64,000 nucleotides of DNA from Nostoc sp. TCL240-02. Its GTDB lineage: Bacteria > Cyanobacteriota > Cyanobacteriia > Cyanobacteriales > Nostocaceae. Below are positions 8,402 to 16,854 of this stretch, in pieces. The notes below the pieces were generated by a model. It was not told where the DNA came from, made no database searches, and saw only the letters and a list, made by a program, of their open reading frames with translations. Made by a program: the position numbers and the translations under genes. Where the stretch lies: assembly GCF_013343235.1 (NCBI RefSeq), contig NZ_CP040094.1, forward strand, positions 3,844,501 to 3,908,500. The letters are read 5' to 3'. Position 1 is the first letter of the stretch, and every line of letters starts with the position of its first letter.

Positions 8402-9844
8402 TTACAAGTCTGGACGCGAGAGAAGATGTACTAATGTGTGTGGATAGCCACTGACTCGATAACCGTCAATGAAAGTACCCCTAGAAAAAGCCGGGAGATG
8501 CCCTTGGAGGGCATATCGGGAATAGTTGTATTCATCTTTGGATAGCCAGCGACTCGCTTTGAGCCAGCCCATGCGATTGCCCAAGTGACACTCCGTTTCA
8601 TAATCTACTTTGCCACCGCATTCTAGCCAAATGCGTTTTTGTACGCTAAAGCCAAAATGACCATTGCTGTATTTTACCCACAATTGGTCAATTGTGCGTA
8701 AGTCTGTGCAGGGAAAATTTTCAATGGATTTATAATCAAGCCAGCCTTGCTGTTCTCTTTTGGCTACTTTGAACATGACTCTAGTGGTTTCCTCGTCTGC
8801 TGCTTTCCATTTCCCTTTTTTGAGTAAATTCTCTAGGTTTTGGTAATCTAACCCCACATCTGAAGGTAATATTATTTTTGTTAAATTACTCTCTGCTTGT
8901 GAGGACGGGACTAAATTCAACCACTTTTGCATTGGAGCTAATATCATTTTTGTTAAATTACTTTCTGGTTGCGAAGAGGAAAGTAAATTTAACCATTCTT
9001 GCATTGTCTGGGGTCGGTCTTTTGCCTCTAATGCTATTCCTTGCAGAATCGCTTGATTTACCGCATTGCTAAGAGTGGGAACAAGTTGCTTTGGTGGTAC
9101 TAATTTCTCTTGTCCATACTTGCGGTTAAAGGAATTGGTAGGGCGTTGTCCAGTAATGGCATAGTACAACGATCCCGCTAAACAGTATACATCAACTGTT
9201 GGGTGACGAATTCCTTTGTGTATTAACTCGTAAGGCGCAAATGCCTTGTTACCAAAAGACCTAGACAGGGTGCTTGGTGGAGACATATCACCGGCAATAC
9301 CAAAGTCTATTAATACCGCTTTGCCAGAGTTAGGAATCCCTGGATCAAAGTTGAGCATAATATTGGGAGGAGTGACATCGAGATGAAAAACTCTTTTTTT
9401 ATGTACCTCTACTAAGGCTAAACCTATTTGGCAGATGTATTTTACAGCTTCAGTTTCGGGTAATGCTCCTTGGCCTTGCACATACTCCCACAAACTCTGG
9501 CCTGCTATGTATTGCATTTCTAAACAGTAGTAACCATCTTCTTCAAAAAAGTCGAATACTTGCACAATATGAGGATGTGAATCTTGACAACACATTGCCA
9601 GCATCTCGGCTTCTTTTTTGAAGCGTTTAACATACTTAAGATAGTTTGGGTCACGTTGAACGCTGATGTTGGGGGTTTTGATGACGACTCGGCGGTTTAG
9701 CTTGGTATGCATCGCTTGGTAGGTAACTGCAAAACCGCCACCACCCAAGTATTTTTCTATTTTATATTTGCCGTTATATATTAGCTGTCCGTCTTGCCAG
9801 AACATACGCCCAGATTTATTAATGGCTAATGTTGATTGTGACAC
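8402..9844 (-). CDS. Serine/threonine protein kinase fused to a GUN4 domain
   Basis: The 480-residue protein has two recognisable parts. Residues about 28-300 form a Hanks-type kinase: glycine loop GGGGFAVTY, Lys56 in VVIKTP, catalytic loop HLDVTPPN (the usual HRD Arg is Leu, the Asp is kept), and DFG in LIDFGIAGD. Residues about 330-475 match the GUN4 fold, which binds porphyrins and in its free-standing form stimulates Mg-chelatase in chlorophyll synthesis: YQNLENLLKKGKWKAAD, then GHFGFSVQKRIW and GWLKASRWLS. Between them a 25-residue unit (EWLNLLSSSQPESNLTK, then KWLNLVPSSQAESNLTK) is duplicated. There is no membrane helix. A tetrapyrrole-responsive kinase is a natural inference but is not shown here. 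Confidence 0.9.
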   Translation of the reverse strand: MSQSTLAINKSGRMFWQDGQLIYNGKYKIEKYLGGGGFAVTYQAMHTKLNRRVVIKTPNISVQRDPNYLKYVKRFKKEAEMLAMCCQDSHPHIVQVFDFFEEDGYYCLEMQYIAGQSLWEYVQGQGALPETEAVKYICQIGLALVEVHKKRVFHLDVTPPNIMLNFDPGIPNSGKAVLIDFGIAGDMSPPSTLSRSFGNKAFAPYELIHKGIRHPTVDVYCLAGSLYYAITGQRPTNSFNRKYGQEKLVPPKQLVPTLSNAVNQAILQGIALEAKDRPQTMQEWLNLLSSSQPESNLTKMILAPMQKWLNLVPSSQAESNLTKIILPSDVGLDYQNLENLLKKGKWKAADEETTRVMFKVAKREQQGWLDYKSIENFPCTDLRTIDQLWVKYSNGHFGFSVQKRIWLECGGKVDYETECHLGNRMGWLKASRWLSKDEYNYSRYALQGHLPAFSRGTFIDGYRVSGYPHTLVHLLSRPDL

Positions 9845-9933
9845 GCTTTTTGTGAGTTATCGTGGTTAGCGTTGCTGAATATCACGCAGAGGCGCAAAGA
9901 GTAAAGTTGAAGTTTTCTGGCTACTGCTGAACT

Positions 9934-10143
9934 AACTATTGGAGTCGCAAAAGCTACTAATGCGACTTGAAAACCAACTATTGGAGTCACAAAAGCTACT
10001 AATGCGACTTGAAAACTAACTATTGGAGTCGCAAAAGCAGCTAATGTGACTTGAAAACCAACTATTGAAGTCGCAAAAGCAGCTAATGTGACTTGAAAAC
10101 CAACTATTGGAGTCGCAAAAGCTACTAATGCGGCTGCCGATCT
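9934..10143. repeat. Five tandem 42-bp repeats between two kinase genes
   Basis: Units start at 9934, 9976, 10018, 10060 and 10102. Each begins AACTATTGGAGTCGCAAAAG and ends GACTTGAAAACC. The first four differ by only a few substitutions; the fifth diverges in its last third. One frame reads LLESQKLLMRLENQ per unit but is stopped just before unit 1 and again inside the array, so I do not call a protein. The array lies in the gap between the two minus-strand kinase genes. Confidence 0.92.
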
Positions 10144-10172
10144 AACTATTACATAGGTGTAGCTGGTCGTTA

Positions 10173-11222
10173 TTACCTATTTTGTGGTTGAGTGGGCGAT
10201 GATGGCGTTTGTTGTGTTGAGGGATTGGTCGGTGTTGATGGACTTGAGAAAAATCTATCAATCAATTGAACACCATTATTAAGTGCTGAAATCAAAGGTT
10301 CTATCTTAGTTGCAAGTGCGCCAGCTGCCAGGATTGCTGCTAGCAGTAACTGTAAACGTTTATTTCCCAAACTAGGAAAAGTAAATCTTCTTCTCCAACC
10401 CAATTCCTTTAACCAGTCTTCTACTGTTTTGGGACGCTTGTCTGATTCTAATTTCATTGCGTGGATAATGGCATCATTGACGCGATCGCTAATCTGATTA
10501 TTCAATTCTTGAGGTGGAATTAAACGCTTATTATTATCTTGACGCTCAATAGCACTTTCTGGCAGTTTTCCTGTTAATAAAAAATATAAAGTTGCCGCAA
10601 GAGAATAAATATCAGTCCAAGGCTTACGTCGCGCCTGTTGTCTAGGAGAGTTGGAATAAAGTTCAATTGGTGTAAATTTGTCAACCAAGTTACCACGACT
10701 TGACACTGGGTTATCAACAAATCTTCGTGCTAAGTCGAAGTTTATCAAAACAACCTCATGCGAACCTGACCGCAGAATGATATTTTCTGGTTTCACATCT
10801 CGATGTAAAAATCCTTGTTCATGCACTACTATGAGTGCTTTTCCAATCTGTTGGATGTAATCTAAAGCCTCTTTTGCTGGTAGAAATCCTCGCGGTTGGA
10901 CAATCTTGGCTAAATTATCTCCTTGAATATACTCCATGACCATGCATTTTAAATCACCTGACTCGAAGGTATCAATGACTTGGACAATATTCGGATGTTT
11001 ACATATTGCTAATTTGCGCGATTCATCAGCAAAACCTGATTTTAAGCGATCGCGGTCTTCGTTACTTAATTGATTAAGCAAATTGGAATTCAATGTTTTG
11101 ATTACAACATCCTTGACATCCCGATCCTTAGCAAGATAAGTAATAGCAAAGTTTCCCTGTCCTAACTGTTGTTTAATTTCATACCGATCGCGGTGTAACT
11201 TTTGTCCAGATGCCCAAGTCAT
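10173..11222 (-). CDS. Serine/threonine protein kinase with altered DFG motif and C-terminal membrane helix
   Basis: Hanks-type kinase domain over residues about 14-270: GQGNFAITY, Lys42 in VVIKTL, HRDVKPEN with catalytic Asp142. At the place of DFG the protein reads LINFDLARR, so the Mg-binding Asp is Asn161 and the Gly is Asp. A hydrophobic helix follows near 288-305 and then a Pro/Thr/Ser-rich tail of about 30 residues. In the family the DFG Asp is needed for normal Mg-ATP coordination, so this may be a weak kinase or a pseudokinase, although all other landmarks remain. It lies upstream of the GUN4-kinase on the same strand, separated by the 42-bp repeats. Confidence 0.9.
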   Translation of the reverse strand: MTWASGQKLHRDRYEIKQQLGQGNFAITYLAKDRDVKDVVIKTLNSNLLNQLSNEDRDRLKSGFADESRKLAICKHPNIVQVIDTFESGDLKCMVMEYIQGDNLAKIVQPRGFLPAKEALDYIQQIGKALIVVHEQGFLHRDVKPENIILRSGSHEVVLINFDLARRFVDNPVSSRGNLVDKFTPIELYSNSPRQQARRKPWTDIYSLAATLYFLLTGKLPESAIERQDNNKRLIPPQELNNQISDRVNDAIIHAMKLESDKRPKTVEDWLKELGWRRRFTFPSLGNKRLQLLLAAILAAGALATKIEPLISALNNGVQLIDRFFSSPSTPTNPSTQQTPSSPTQPQNR

Positions 11223-11526
11223 TGGTTAATTATCTCAGAGACTTGTATTAATTTTTGCATATAGCAATTCTCCTGTGAATTTAATACACTTTCATGTAGC
11301 TTGCACCCTGACATCTAATTTTATGCTTGCTTCAAAAAATGTAATATAACGCGATCGCAAAAGTTGTGTTATAAAAACGGGCAAAGTCTTAGGAAATACA
11401 AAAATCTTTACTATGAAGCTTTTTCGTTAAATGCGTAATTTCTTCACTAATGGAATCAAATGCTACTGTCAGCAATTAAACTTTAGCGTTTAATCATCAG
11501 TAATCTTTAAAACAATAGAAAAAATA
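11223..11526. other. Divergent promoter region
   Basis: 304 bases of AT-rich DNA between the divergent kinase (minus) and aminotransferase (plus) genes, with one HIP1-like GCGATCGC site near 11350. No gene, hairpin or clear promoter element recognised. Confidence 0.4.
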
Positions 11527-12846
11527 ATGTTAAGTATCCCTATTAACTTAAATTTACCTCGGACACCGCATTTAATAACTTCCTTACCTGGGCCTCGCGC
11601 TCAAGCAATTGTACAACGCGATCGCGCGGTAACTTCCCCTTCTTACACCCGCGATTACCCATTAGTTGTATCTCGCGGTCAGGGCTGTATGATTGAAGAT
11701 GTGGATGGCAATGTATTTCTGGATATGACCGCAGGTATTGCCGTTACCGCCACCGGACACGCCCACCCGGAAGTCGTCAAAGCAATTCAGGAACAGTCGG
11801 CGCGTCTGCTGCACATGTCAGGGACGGATTTTTATTATGAACCGATGGTGGAACTGGCGGAACAACTAGCGATTCGCGCTTCGTTTCCTCAACCACAGAT
11901 TAACAGTGCATTCCCCGCAAAAGTATTTTTTACCAATTCCGGGGCAGAGTCAAACGAAGGAGCGATTAAACTAGCTAGATATTACACCAAGCGATCGCTA
12001 ATTGTAGCTTTCTTAGGCGCATTTCACGGACGCACTTATGGGGCAATGTCTCTCACGGGTTCCAAAGCAGTACAACGAGCAAATTTTGGCCCTTTAGTTC
12101 CTGGTGTAACTCATATCCCTTACGGCACTCACGCCAGCTTAGATTACCTGGAAAAACAGCTATTTGGGACAATTTTACCACCGCAAGAAGTAGCCGCGAT
12201 CGTAGTTGAACCGATTCAGGGAGAAGGTGGTTATATCGTACCAGAGGATGGTTTTTTACAACGGATTCGGGATATTTGCGATCGCCACGGTATTCTGATG
12301 GTAGTGGATGAAGTGCAAGCGGGAATGGGGCGGACTGGTCGTTTATTTGCGATCGAGCATTGGGGCGTGATGCCTGATATCATTACCACTGCCAAAGGTA
12401 TCGCCAGTGGTCTGCCATTAGGTGCGATACTTGCCAGACCAGAGCTAATGACTTGGCCTCCAGGTTCTCACGCTACCACATTTGGCGGTAATCCCGTTGC
12501 TTGTGCTGCTGGTATTGCCACACTGCGATTGTTAGAAAGTGGTTTGATGGCAAACGCTACCCAAATGGGAGAATTCTTACAAGCTAGCCTTACCAAGTTG
12601 CATCAAAGATTTCCCAGAGTATCGCCGCCACGAGGTAAAGGTTTGATGGTTGCGGTGGATTTATTGGATAAACAAGGTAATCTAGATCGTGAATTGCGCG
12701 ATCGCATTATCCAAGAAGCTTTTTTACGCGGTTTATTATTACTAGGTTGCGGTAAAGCGGCAATTCGTTTCTGTCCCCCTCTAGTTATCGACAGCGACCA
12801 AATTCAAATAGCCCTTCAGATTATTAGTGAGATTTTAAGTTCTTAA
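11527..12846 (+). CDS. Class III (acetylornithine/4-aminobutyrate-type) aminotransferase
   Basis: PLP-dependent transfer of an omega- or alpha-amino group, usually to 2-oxoglutarate. The 439-residue protein has the class III landmarks: DVDGNVFLDMTAGIAV, FTNSGAESNEGAIKLAR for phosphate binding, FHGRTYGAMSLT, VVEPIQGEGGY, VVDEVQAGMGRTGR with the PLP-ring Asp, and TTAKGIASGLPLGA with the Schiff-base Lys. Length and spacing are normal for the acetylornithine/GABA group, but motif reading does not separate GABA, ornithine, lysine or aminoadipate activity. The next gene on the same strand, 200 bases on, is a DUF1338 protein of the 2-oxoadipate dioxygenase family, so an aminoadipate or lysine-related substrate is worth considering. 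Confidence 0.88.
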   Translation: MLSIPINLNLPRTPHLITSLPGPRAQAIVQRDRAVTSPSYTRDYPLVVSRGQGCMIEDVDGNVFLDMTAGIAVTATGHAHPEVVKAIQEQSARLLHMSGTDFYYEPMVELAEQLAIRASFPQPQINSAFPAKVFFTNSGAESNEGAIKLARYYTKRSLIVAFLGAFHGRTYGAMSLTGSKAVQRANFGPLVPGVTHIPYGTHASLDYLEKQLFGTILPPQEVAAIVVEPIQGEGGYIVPEDGFLQRIRDICDRHGILMVVDEVQAGMGRTGRLFAIEHWGVMPDIITTAKGIASGLPLGAILARPELMTWPPGSHATTFGGNPVACAAGIATLRLLESGLMANATQMGEFLQASLTKLHQRFPRVSPPRGKGLMVAVDLLDKQGNLDRELRDRIIQEAFLRGLLLLGCGKAAIRFCPPLVIDSDQIQIALQIISEILSS

Positions 12847-12994
12847 AAAATAATAGGGAATAGGGGACTAGGGAAGAAGCAAGGGAGCAGGGGGACAGGG
12901 GGAGATGAGGGGGACAGGGAGGATAAGGGGAGAATTATTTAACAAGTCTCTCCCCTATCTCCCCCTTCTTCCTTGTCCCCCTATCTCTTATCGA

Positions 12995-13045
12995 TTCCCA
13001 ATTCCCAATCCCCAATCCCCAATCCCCAATCCCCAATCCCCAATA
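12995..13045. repeat. Heptanucleotide short tandem repeat (CCCCAAT)
   Basis: About seven consecutive 7-base units, the first ones ATTCCCA and the rest CCCCAAT, ending four bases before the ATG of the DUF1338 gene. The frame of that gene happens to stay open through the array, which makes automatic start calls too long. Confidence 0.9.
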
Positions 13046-13048
13046 CTT

Positions 13049-13963
13049 ATGAAACCCGAAATAGCCTTAAATTTATGGAAATTACTTTGGCAAGAATACA
13101 GCGCCAGAGTAAATCATGCCCGTACTTACCAGCAAATGATAACTACTGCGGGTGGAATTGTTGCCAACGACCACATCGCCTTTCGGTCTTTGCGTTTATT
13201 AGTAGATAGTCCGCAAGGTCAAGTTAATTTGGGAATTGACTATCTCGCACAATTTGCAGACGCTTTGGGTTACGTGGCGGCTGGAGAATATAATTTTGCT
13301 CAAACTCATCTATATGCCCGTCATTATCGCCATCCACAGCAAGAGGAATTTAACTTACCCAAACTCTTTATCAGCGAGTTGATTGTTGATGAACTGTCTG
13401 CTAATATTGCTCAACTCATCTCTAAAACAGTATCTGCAATCCCACACCAACTAGCCTCACCCGTTACTCTTCTCAAAAAAGACGCGGAGATTGAAACCAT
13501 TGCCAAACAACTTCAGCAAGTCTTTACCCGTCCTTGGCTACCTCCCAGGCGTTCTGTTGTCGAAGAGGTCAATCAGGTTACTCAGTATGGAGCTTGGGTG
13601 TTGCTGCACGGATATGGTGTCAACCATTTTACAGGCTACGTCAACGGACAGAATACTCCAAAATATCCAGATATTGATACTACCGCTAGTGGTTTGGCTC
13701 ATCTGGGTGTACCAATGAAAGCAGAGATAGAGGGAAATGTTGCCTGTGGTTTGCGGCAAACTGCAACTCAAGCTGTAACAGAAATGGTGACAGTGCTAGA
13801 TGATAACAGTGGTGCAGAAATTCAGATCCCTTGGACTTACGCTTATTATGAAATTGCCCAGCGTTATCTAGTCGAAGTCGAGCCTGGAAAGCAGATACTT
13901 TTCGATGCTTTTTTAGGAAGTAATGCCCAGCAATTGTTTGAAATGACTCGTCTATCTAAATAG
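13049..13963 (+). CDS. DUF1338 protein, 2-oxoadipate dioxygenase/decarboxylase family (HglS-like)
   Basis: Characterised members of this Fe(II)-dependent family convert 2-oxoadipate to D-2-hydroxyglutarate with loss of CO2, a step of lysine breakdown. The 304-residue protein shows the family pattern: NDHIAFRSL with a metal-binding His, HLYARHYRHPQ, FISELIVDEL, LLHGYGVNHFTGYVN with further His, and a late Glu in the AYYEIAQRY region. I start at the ATG at 13049; the frame is open for 48 more codons upstream, but those translate the CCCCAAT repeat into SPIPNPQ-type sequence. Placement after the class III aminotransferase suggests a two-step path from aminoadipate, which is inference. Confidence 0.85.
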   Translation: MKPEIALNLWKLLWQEYSARVNHARTYQQMITTAGGIVANDHIAFRSLRLLVDSPQGQVNLGIDYLAQFADALGYVAAGEYNFAQTHLYARHYRHPQQEEFNLPKLFISELIVDELSANIAQLISKTVSAIPHQLASPVTLLKKDAEIETIAKQLQQVFTRPWLPPRRSVVEEVNQVTQYGAWVLLHGYGVNHFTGYVNGQNTPKYPDIDTTASGLAHLGVPMKAEIEGNVACGLRQTATQAVTEMVTVLDDNSGAEIQIPWTYAYYEIAQRYLVEVEPGKQILFDAFLGSNAQQLFEMTRLSK

Positions 13964-14213
13964 CTCAGAAGAGGACTTTTCAAACAACCTCTAAACTCGA
14001 CTTTATCCATTTTGATCGCTATTGCTGAAACCTTTATGGGACAGTAGGCTCATTTCATCTCCTACTGGACTGTCTAGGCTAAAATGTTGCAATAGAGATT
14101 AATTTTATCCGCGTTCATCTGCGTTTATCGGCGGTTAATTTTTTCTAATCTAACGCACTATTTTAGTCTAGACACGCCACTACAAGAGCGGCGATCGCAC
14201 TAAGAGAACCTTC

Positions 14214-16208
14214 TTAGGCCCAAATAGTTGCGTGTACTGAGCCTCCACTGCCATAGACTTGAAGTATATCTGGCACCCCTAGTTGATTGAGGGCTAAATA
14301 TTGGCTATTGAAGCCCGTCAAGCCTCCCAACCAGCTAGTGTTGCTCCCCTGGTTAAATGTCCCGTTGCCATTATTTAACCAAACAGTAGCTGCGGCATTC
14401 CCGTCTCCTCTGTCATAGGTTTGAACAAGATCCGTTTTACCATCTCTATTAATATCTAACGCCACATAATGGCTATTTGGTTGGCCACCTCCCAGCGACC
14501 AGCCGCCGTTCAGGTAGCCAAATGTACCATCGCCATTGTTTGCCCAAACACTAGTCCAGTTATTACCGCCTATTTCAAGAATATCCGTTTTCCCATCTGC
14601 ATTTGCATCTAAAGGGACATATTGCCGGCCTCCACCAGATCCGCCCAAATAATTGGTTAAAGCACCCGGATGAAGAGAATCATTCAACGACCAAGTATTA
14701 GCAGATACAGTGCCGTTCCCGTTATCATGGATTTTAACAATACTGTTGTCTACACTTAGGAACTGATCCTGATTATTAAAAGCGAATCCTAATGAGGTGT
14801 TCTTTAACGCAGTAAATGTACCATCCCCATTATTTTGGTAAACAGCTGCTTGTGCGGTACCATTATTCCAAAGTTCGACAATATCGGTTTTCTTATCGTT
14901 ATTTGCATCCATAGCTAGGAATTTTTTAACTCCAGCAAAACCCCCTATATTAGACTGGGTTTCACCCGAATAAGCTCCAAATTTCCCATTCCCATCATTT
15001 TTCCTGACGCTAGCAATAGCAGTACCATTATTATTCCAAATTTGGACAAGATCGTCGAGGCCATGTTGAAAGGCATCGATGGTAAAAAATGTTTGAGTTG
15101 TATCAAAGCCACCAAGCCAGCCGGGAACTATTAGGGGATTGAATGTTCTAGCCGTGTTACTACTGTCAAGGTTTATAGTGTACTGACCTGTAATATTCAA
15201 GTTGTCTAACTGGGTCAAACTGAAAAAATTAGTACTATTAGAGGGCACTAGGGGCCGCTGCGTGGGGATCCCGTAGCTATCGTAATTCACGTAATGAGTA
15301 GTAATATCCAGTCCTTGATATACTGACCCACTAACTAAGTTCTCATAAGCAGTAATTGCTAGAGAATGATCGGAGTAAGTCCCGGTGTATCCACTACCAT
15401 AAATAGAACCACCTGTCTGAAGAAATATATCTAAATTACCTTCATTTGTAGAAGGCTCTCTGACAACATAACCGAGGGACTTCGTATCAACTGCTGATAG
15501 AGGACCTAAGATAGCACTGCTAGAATGAATGGCTACAACTCTTTGGGCATCCTGAGGATTTAGCCCATTATTAAGAGAAAAATTAGGGCCTGCTGGATCA
15601 AGTCCAACAACCTCTTGAATCAATTTTCCTGTGGCATTCTTATAGTCTAGTCCTGCCAATCCTGCAACATGAGCTCCCAAGCTATGTCCAACAATTTCAG
15701 TATTATTTGGATCAATGCCTAACTGTTGCATTGCGTTTGCTAAAGCTTGGGCTACATCCCCTACCCGCGCTGCTGTGTTACTATAATTCAATGGTCCTTG
15801 GCTGTATTTGCCGTATGTAGCGTTACTGCTATCCCAATAACCAGCAACTAATCTCCAATCAACATCAATTATATTTGCTCCTGGATTAAGAGCTTGTAAC
15901 TGATCCTCTAAATGTTGCTTTGAAGCGGCATTATAAAATGCAAGATTAGGAGTACTACCCCATCCATGAGTTAAGAAGATAGTTTTTTTCTTTGGATCAA
16001 AGTTAGCCAGATTACTCAGGCTGGTTCCACCAAATGAGTTGGGATCAGTGTTGGTAGCGGTATTATAAACATTATTTGGATCCCCGGTTTGCAATTTGAA
16101 GACGGCATTTTTGATGGCCCATATGCTGCTGTAATCGTTCGTATACGCAGTGTTACGATTATTGGTATAGCTTACGGTTCCGAAGAGACTGATAGTTTGA
16201 ACTGTCAT
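14214..16208 (-). CDS. Pancreatic-lipase-type lipase with C-terminal VCBS/FG-GAP repeats
   Basis: Predicted extracellular or cell-surface acyl-ester hydrolase. The N-terminal half follows the animal pancreatic lipase family: FLTHGWGS, DVDWR, nucleophile Ser in EIVGHSLGAHVAG, Asp in VGLDPAGPNF, and His in the YSDHSLA region. The C-terminal half has repeated units such as DANNDKKTDIVELWNNGTA and DANADGKTDILEIGGNN, with Asp-rich calcium loops typical of VCBS/FG-GAP repeats. No cleavable signal peptide is obvious; with such repeats, type I secretion is plausible. I start at MTVQTISL (16208). The frame is open 37 codons further to 16319, but that extension looks unlike the protein. Convergent with the preceding gene. 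Confidence 0.85.
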   Translation of the reverse strand: MTVQTISLFGTVSYTNNRNTAYTNDYSSIWAIKNAVFKLQTGDPNNVYNTATNTDPNSFGGTSLSNLANFDPKKKTIFLTHGWGSTPNLAFYNAASKQHLEDQLQALNPGANIIDVDWRLVAGYWDSSNATYGKYSQGPLNYSNTAARVGDVAQALANAMQQLGIDPNNTEIVGHSLGAHVAGLAGLDYKNATGKLIQEVVGLDPAGPNFSLNNGLNPQDAQRVVAIHSSSAILGPLSAVDTKSLGYVVREPSTNEGNLDIFLQTGGSIYGSGYTGTYSDHSLAITAYENLVSGSVYQGLDITTHYVNYDSYGIPTQRPLVPSNSTNFFSLTQLDNLNITGQYTINLDSSNTARTFNPLIVPGWLGGFDTTQTFFTIDAFQHGLDDLVQIWNNNGTAIASVRKNDGNGKFGAYSGETQSNIGGFAGVKKFLAMDANNDKKTDIVELWNNGTAQAAVYQNNGDGTFTALKNTSLGFAFNNQDQFLSVDNSIVKIHDNGNGTVSANTWSLNDSLHPGALTNYLGGSGGGRQYVPLDANADGKTDILEIGGNNWTSVWANNGDGTFGYLNGGWSLGGGQPNSHYVALDINRDGKTDLVQTYDRGDGNAAATVWLNNGNGTFNQGSNTSWLGGLTGFNSQYLALNQLGVPDILQVYGSGGSVHATIWA

Positions 16209-16319
16209 GATTGACACAAATGTTGAATATTGCTCAATAATCTTATCAAATAACGTCCAGCAATAGTTTATACAGTCAGTAGACCTAAAAGTTTTGCGAT
16301 CGCTCTGTGATCGATACAT

Positions 16320-16854
16320 GCATATCTTATTATTGACTAAAGAAATGTACTTTTTGATACGCTTTTTTAAAAGTCATCTGTAAAGATAATATAATTAAAA
16401 CTAATAAATTATCCAAAAAGTTAAGGGTAGCTCTTGTGATTTGAATCATAAAATAAACTTTTAGCTCAATATATGCTTCAAAAATTTAGTTCAAAGTAGA
16501 AACAGTGTAGTACAGGTCTAGTATGTCTGCTAAACAATAAAGGTAATACTTGCGAGGAGGTTTATCGTGAGACAGTGCATAGCGTTGTTCAGCCACAGAT
16601 AGTCTATGCTGCTTTTTGAGTTTGTCAAATTGTTGTGGCGTAACTCAGCAATTCTCATTTTGAAAACAAAAGAAGATAAAGTCCTCTTGTTTACATAGAG
16701 AACTTCTGTCTAATTATGATTTCTTTGAAAGATAATCATAGTAATTAATTGAAGAGAAACAATTTTAAAAACCTACCCATGATAACTCCTTTTAGGAGAG
16801 AGGTTTGGAGAGAGGTCACAGTATATTTTTTCCCTTATATCCCCCATCTCCCCT
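16320..16854. other. Spacer between divergent genes
   Basis: 535 bases, AT-rich, between the lipase and a membrane protein gene. A pyrimidine-rich segment (CCCCCATCTCCCCTATG) abuts the start of the latter. A GCGAGGAGGTTTATCGTGAG sequence at about 16551 resembles a ribosome-binding site before GTG, but the frame behind it closes quickly. No gene called. Confidence 0.4.

Noticed and set aside
9934..10143. CRISPR array
   Set aside because: The 42-bp units are directly adjacent with no unique spacers.
12905..13048. N-terminal extension of the DUF1338 frame
   Set aside because: It translates heptanucleotide repeats into SPIPNPQ-type sequence; the conserved protein begins at the ATG at 13049.
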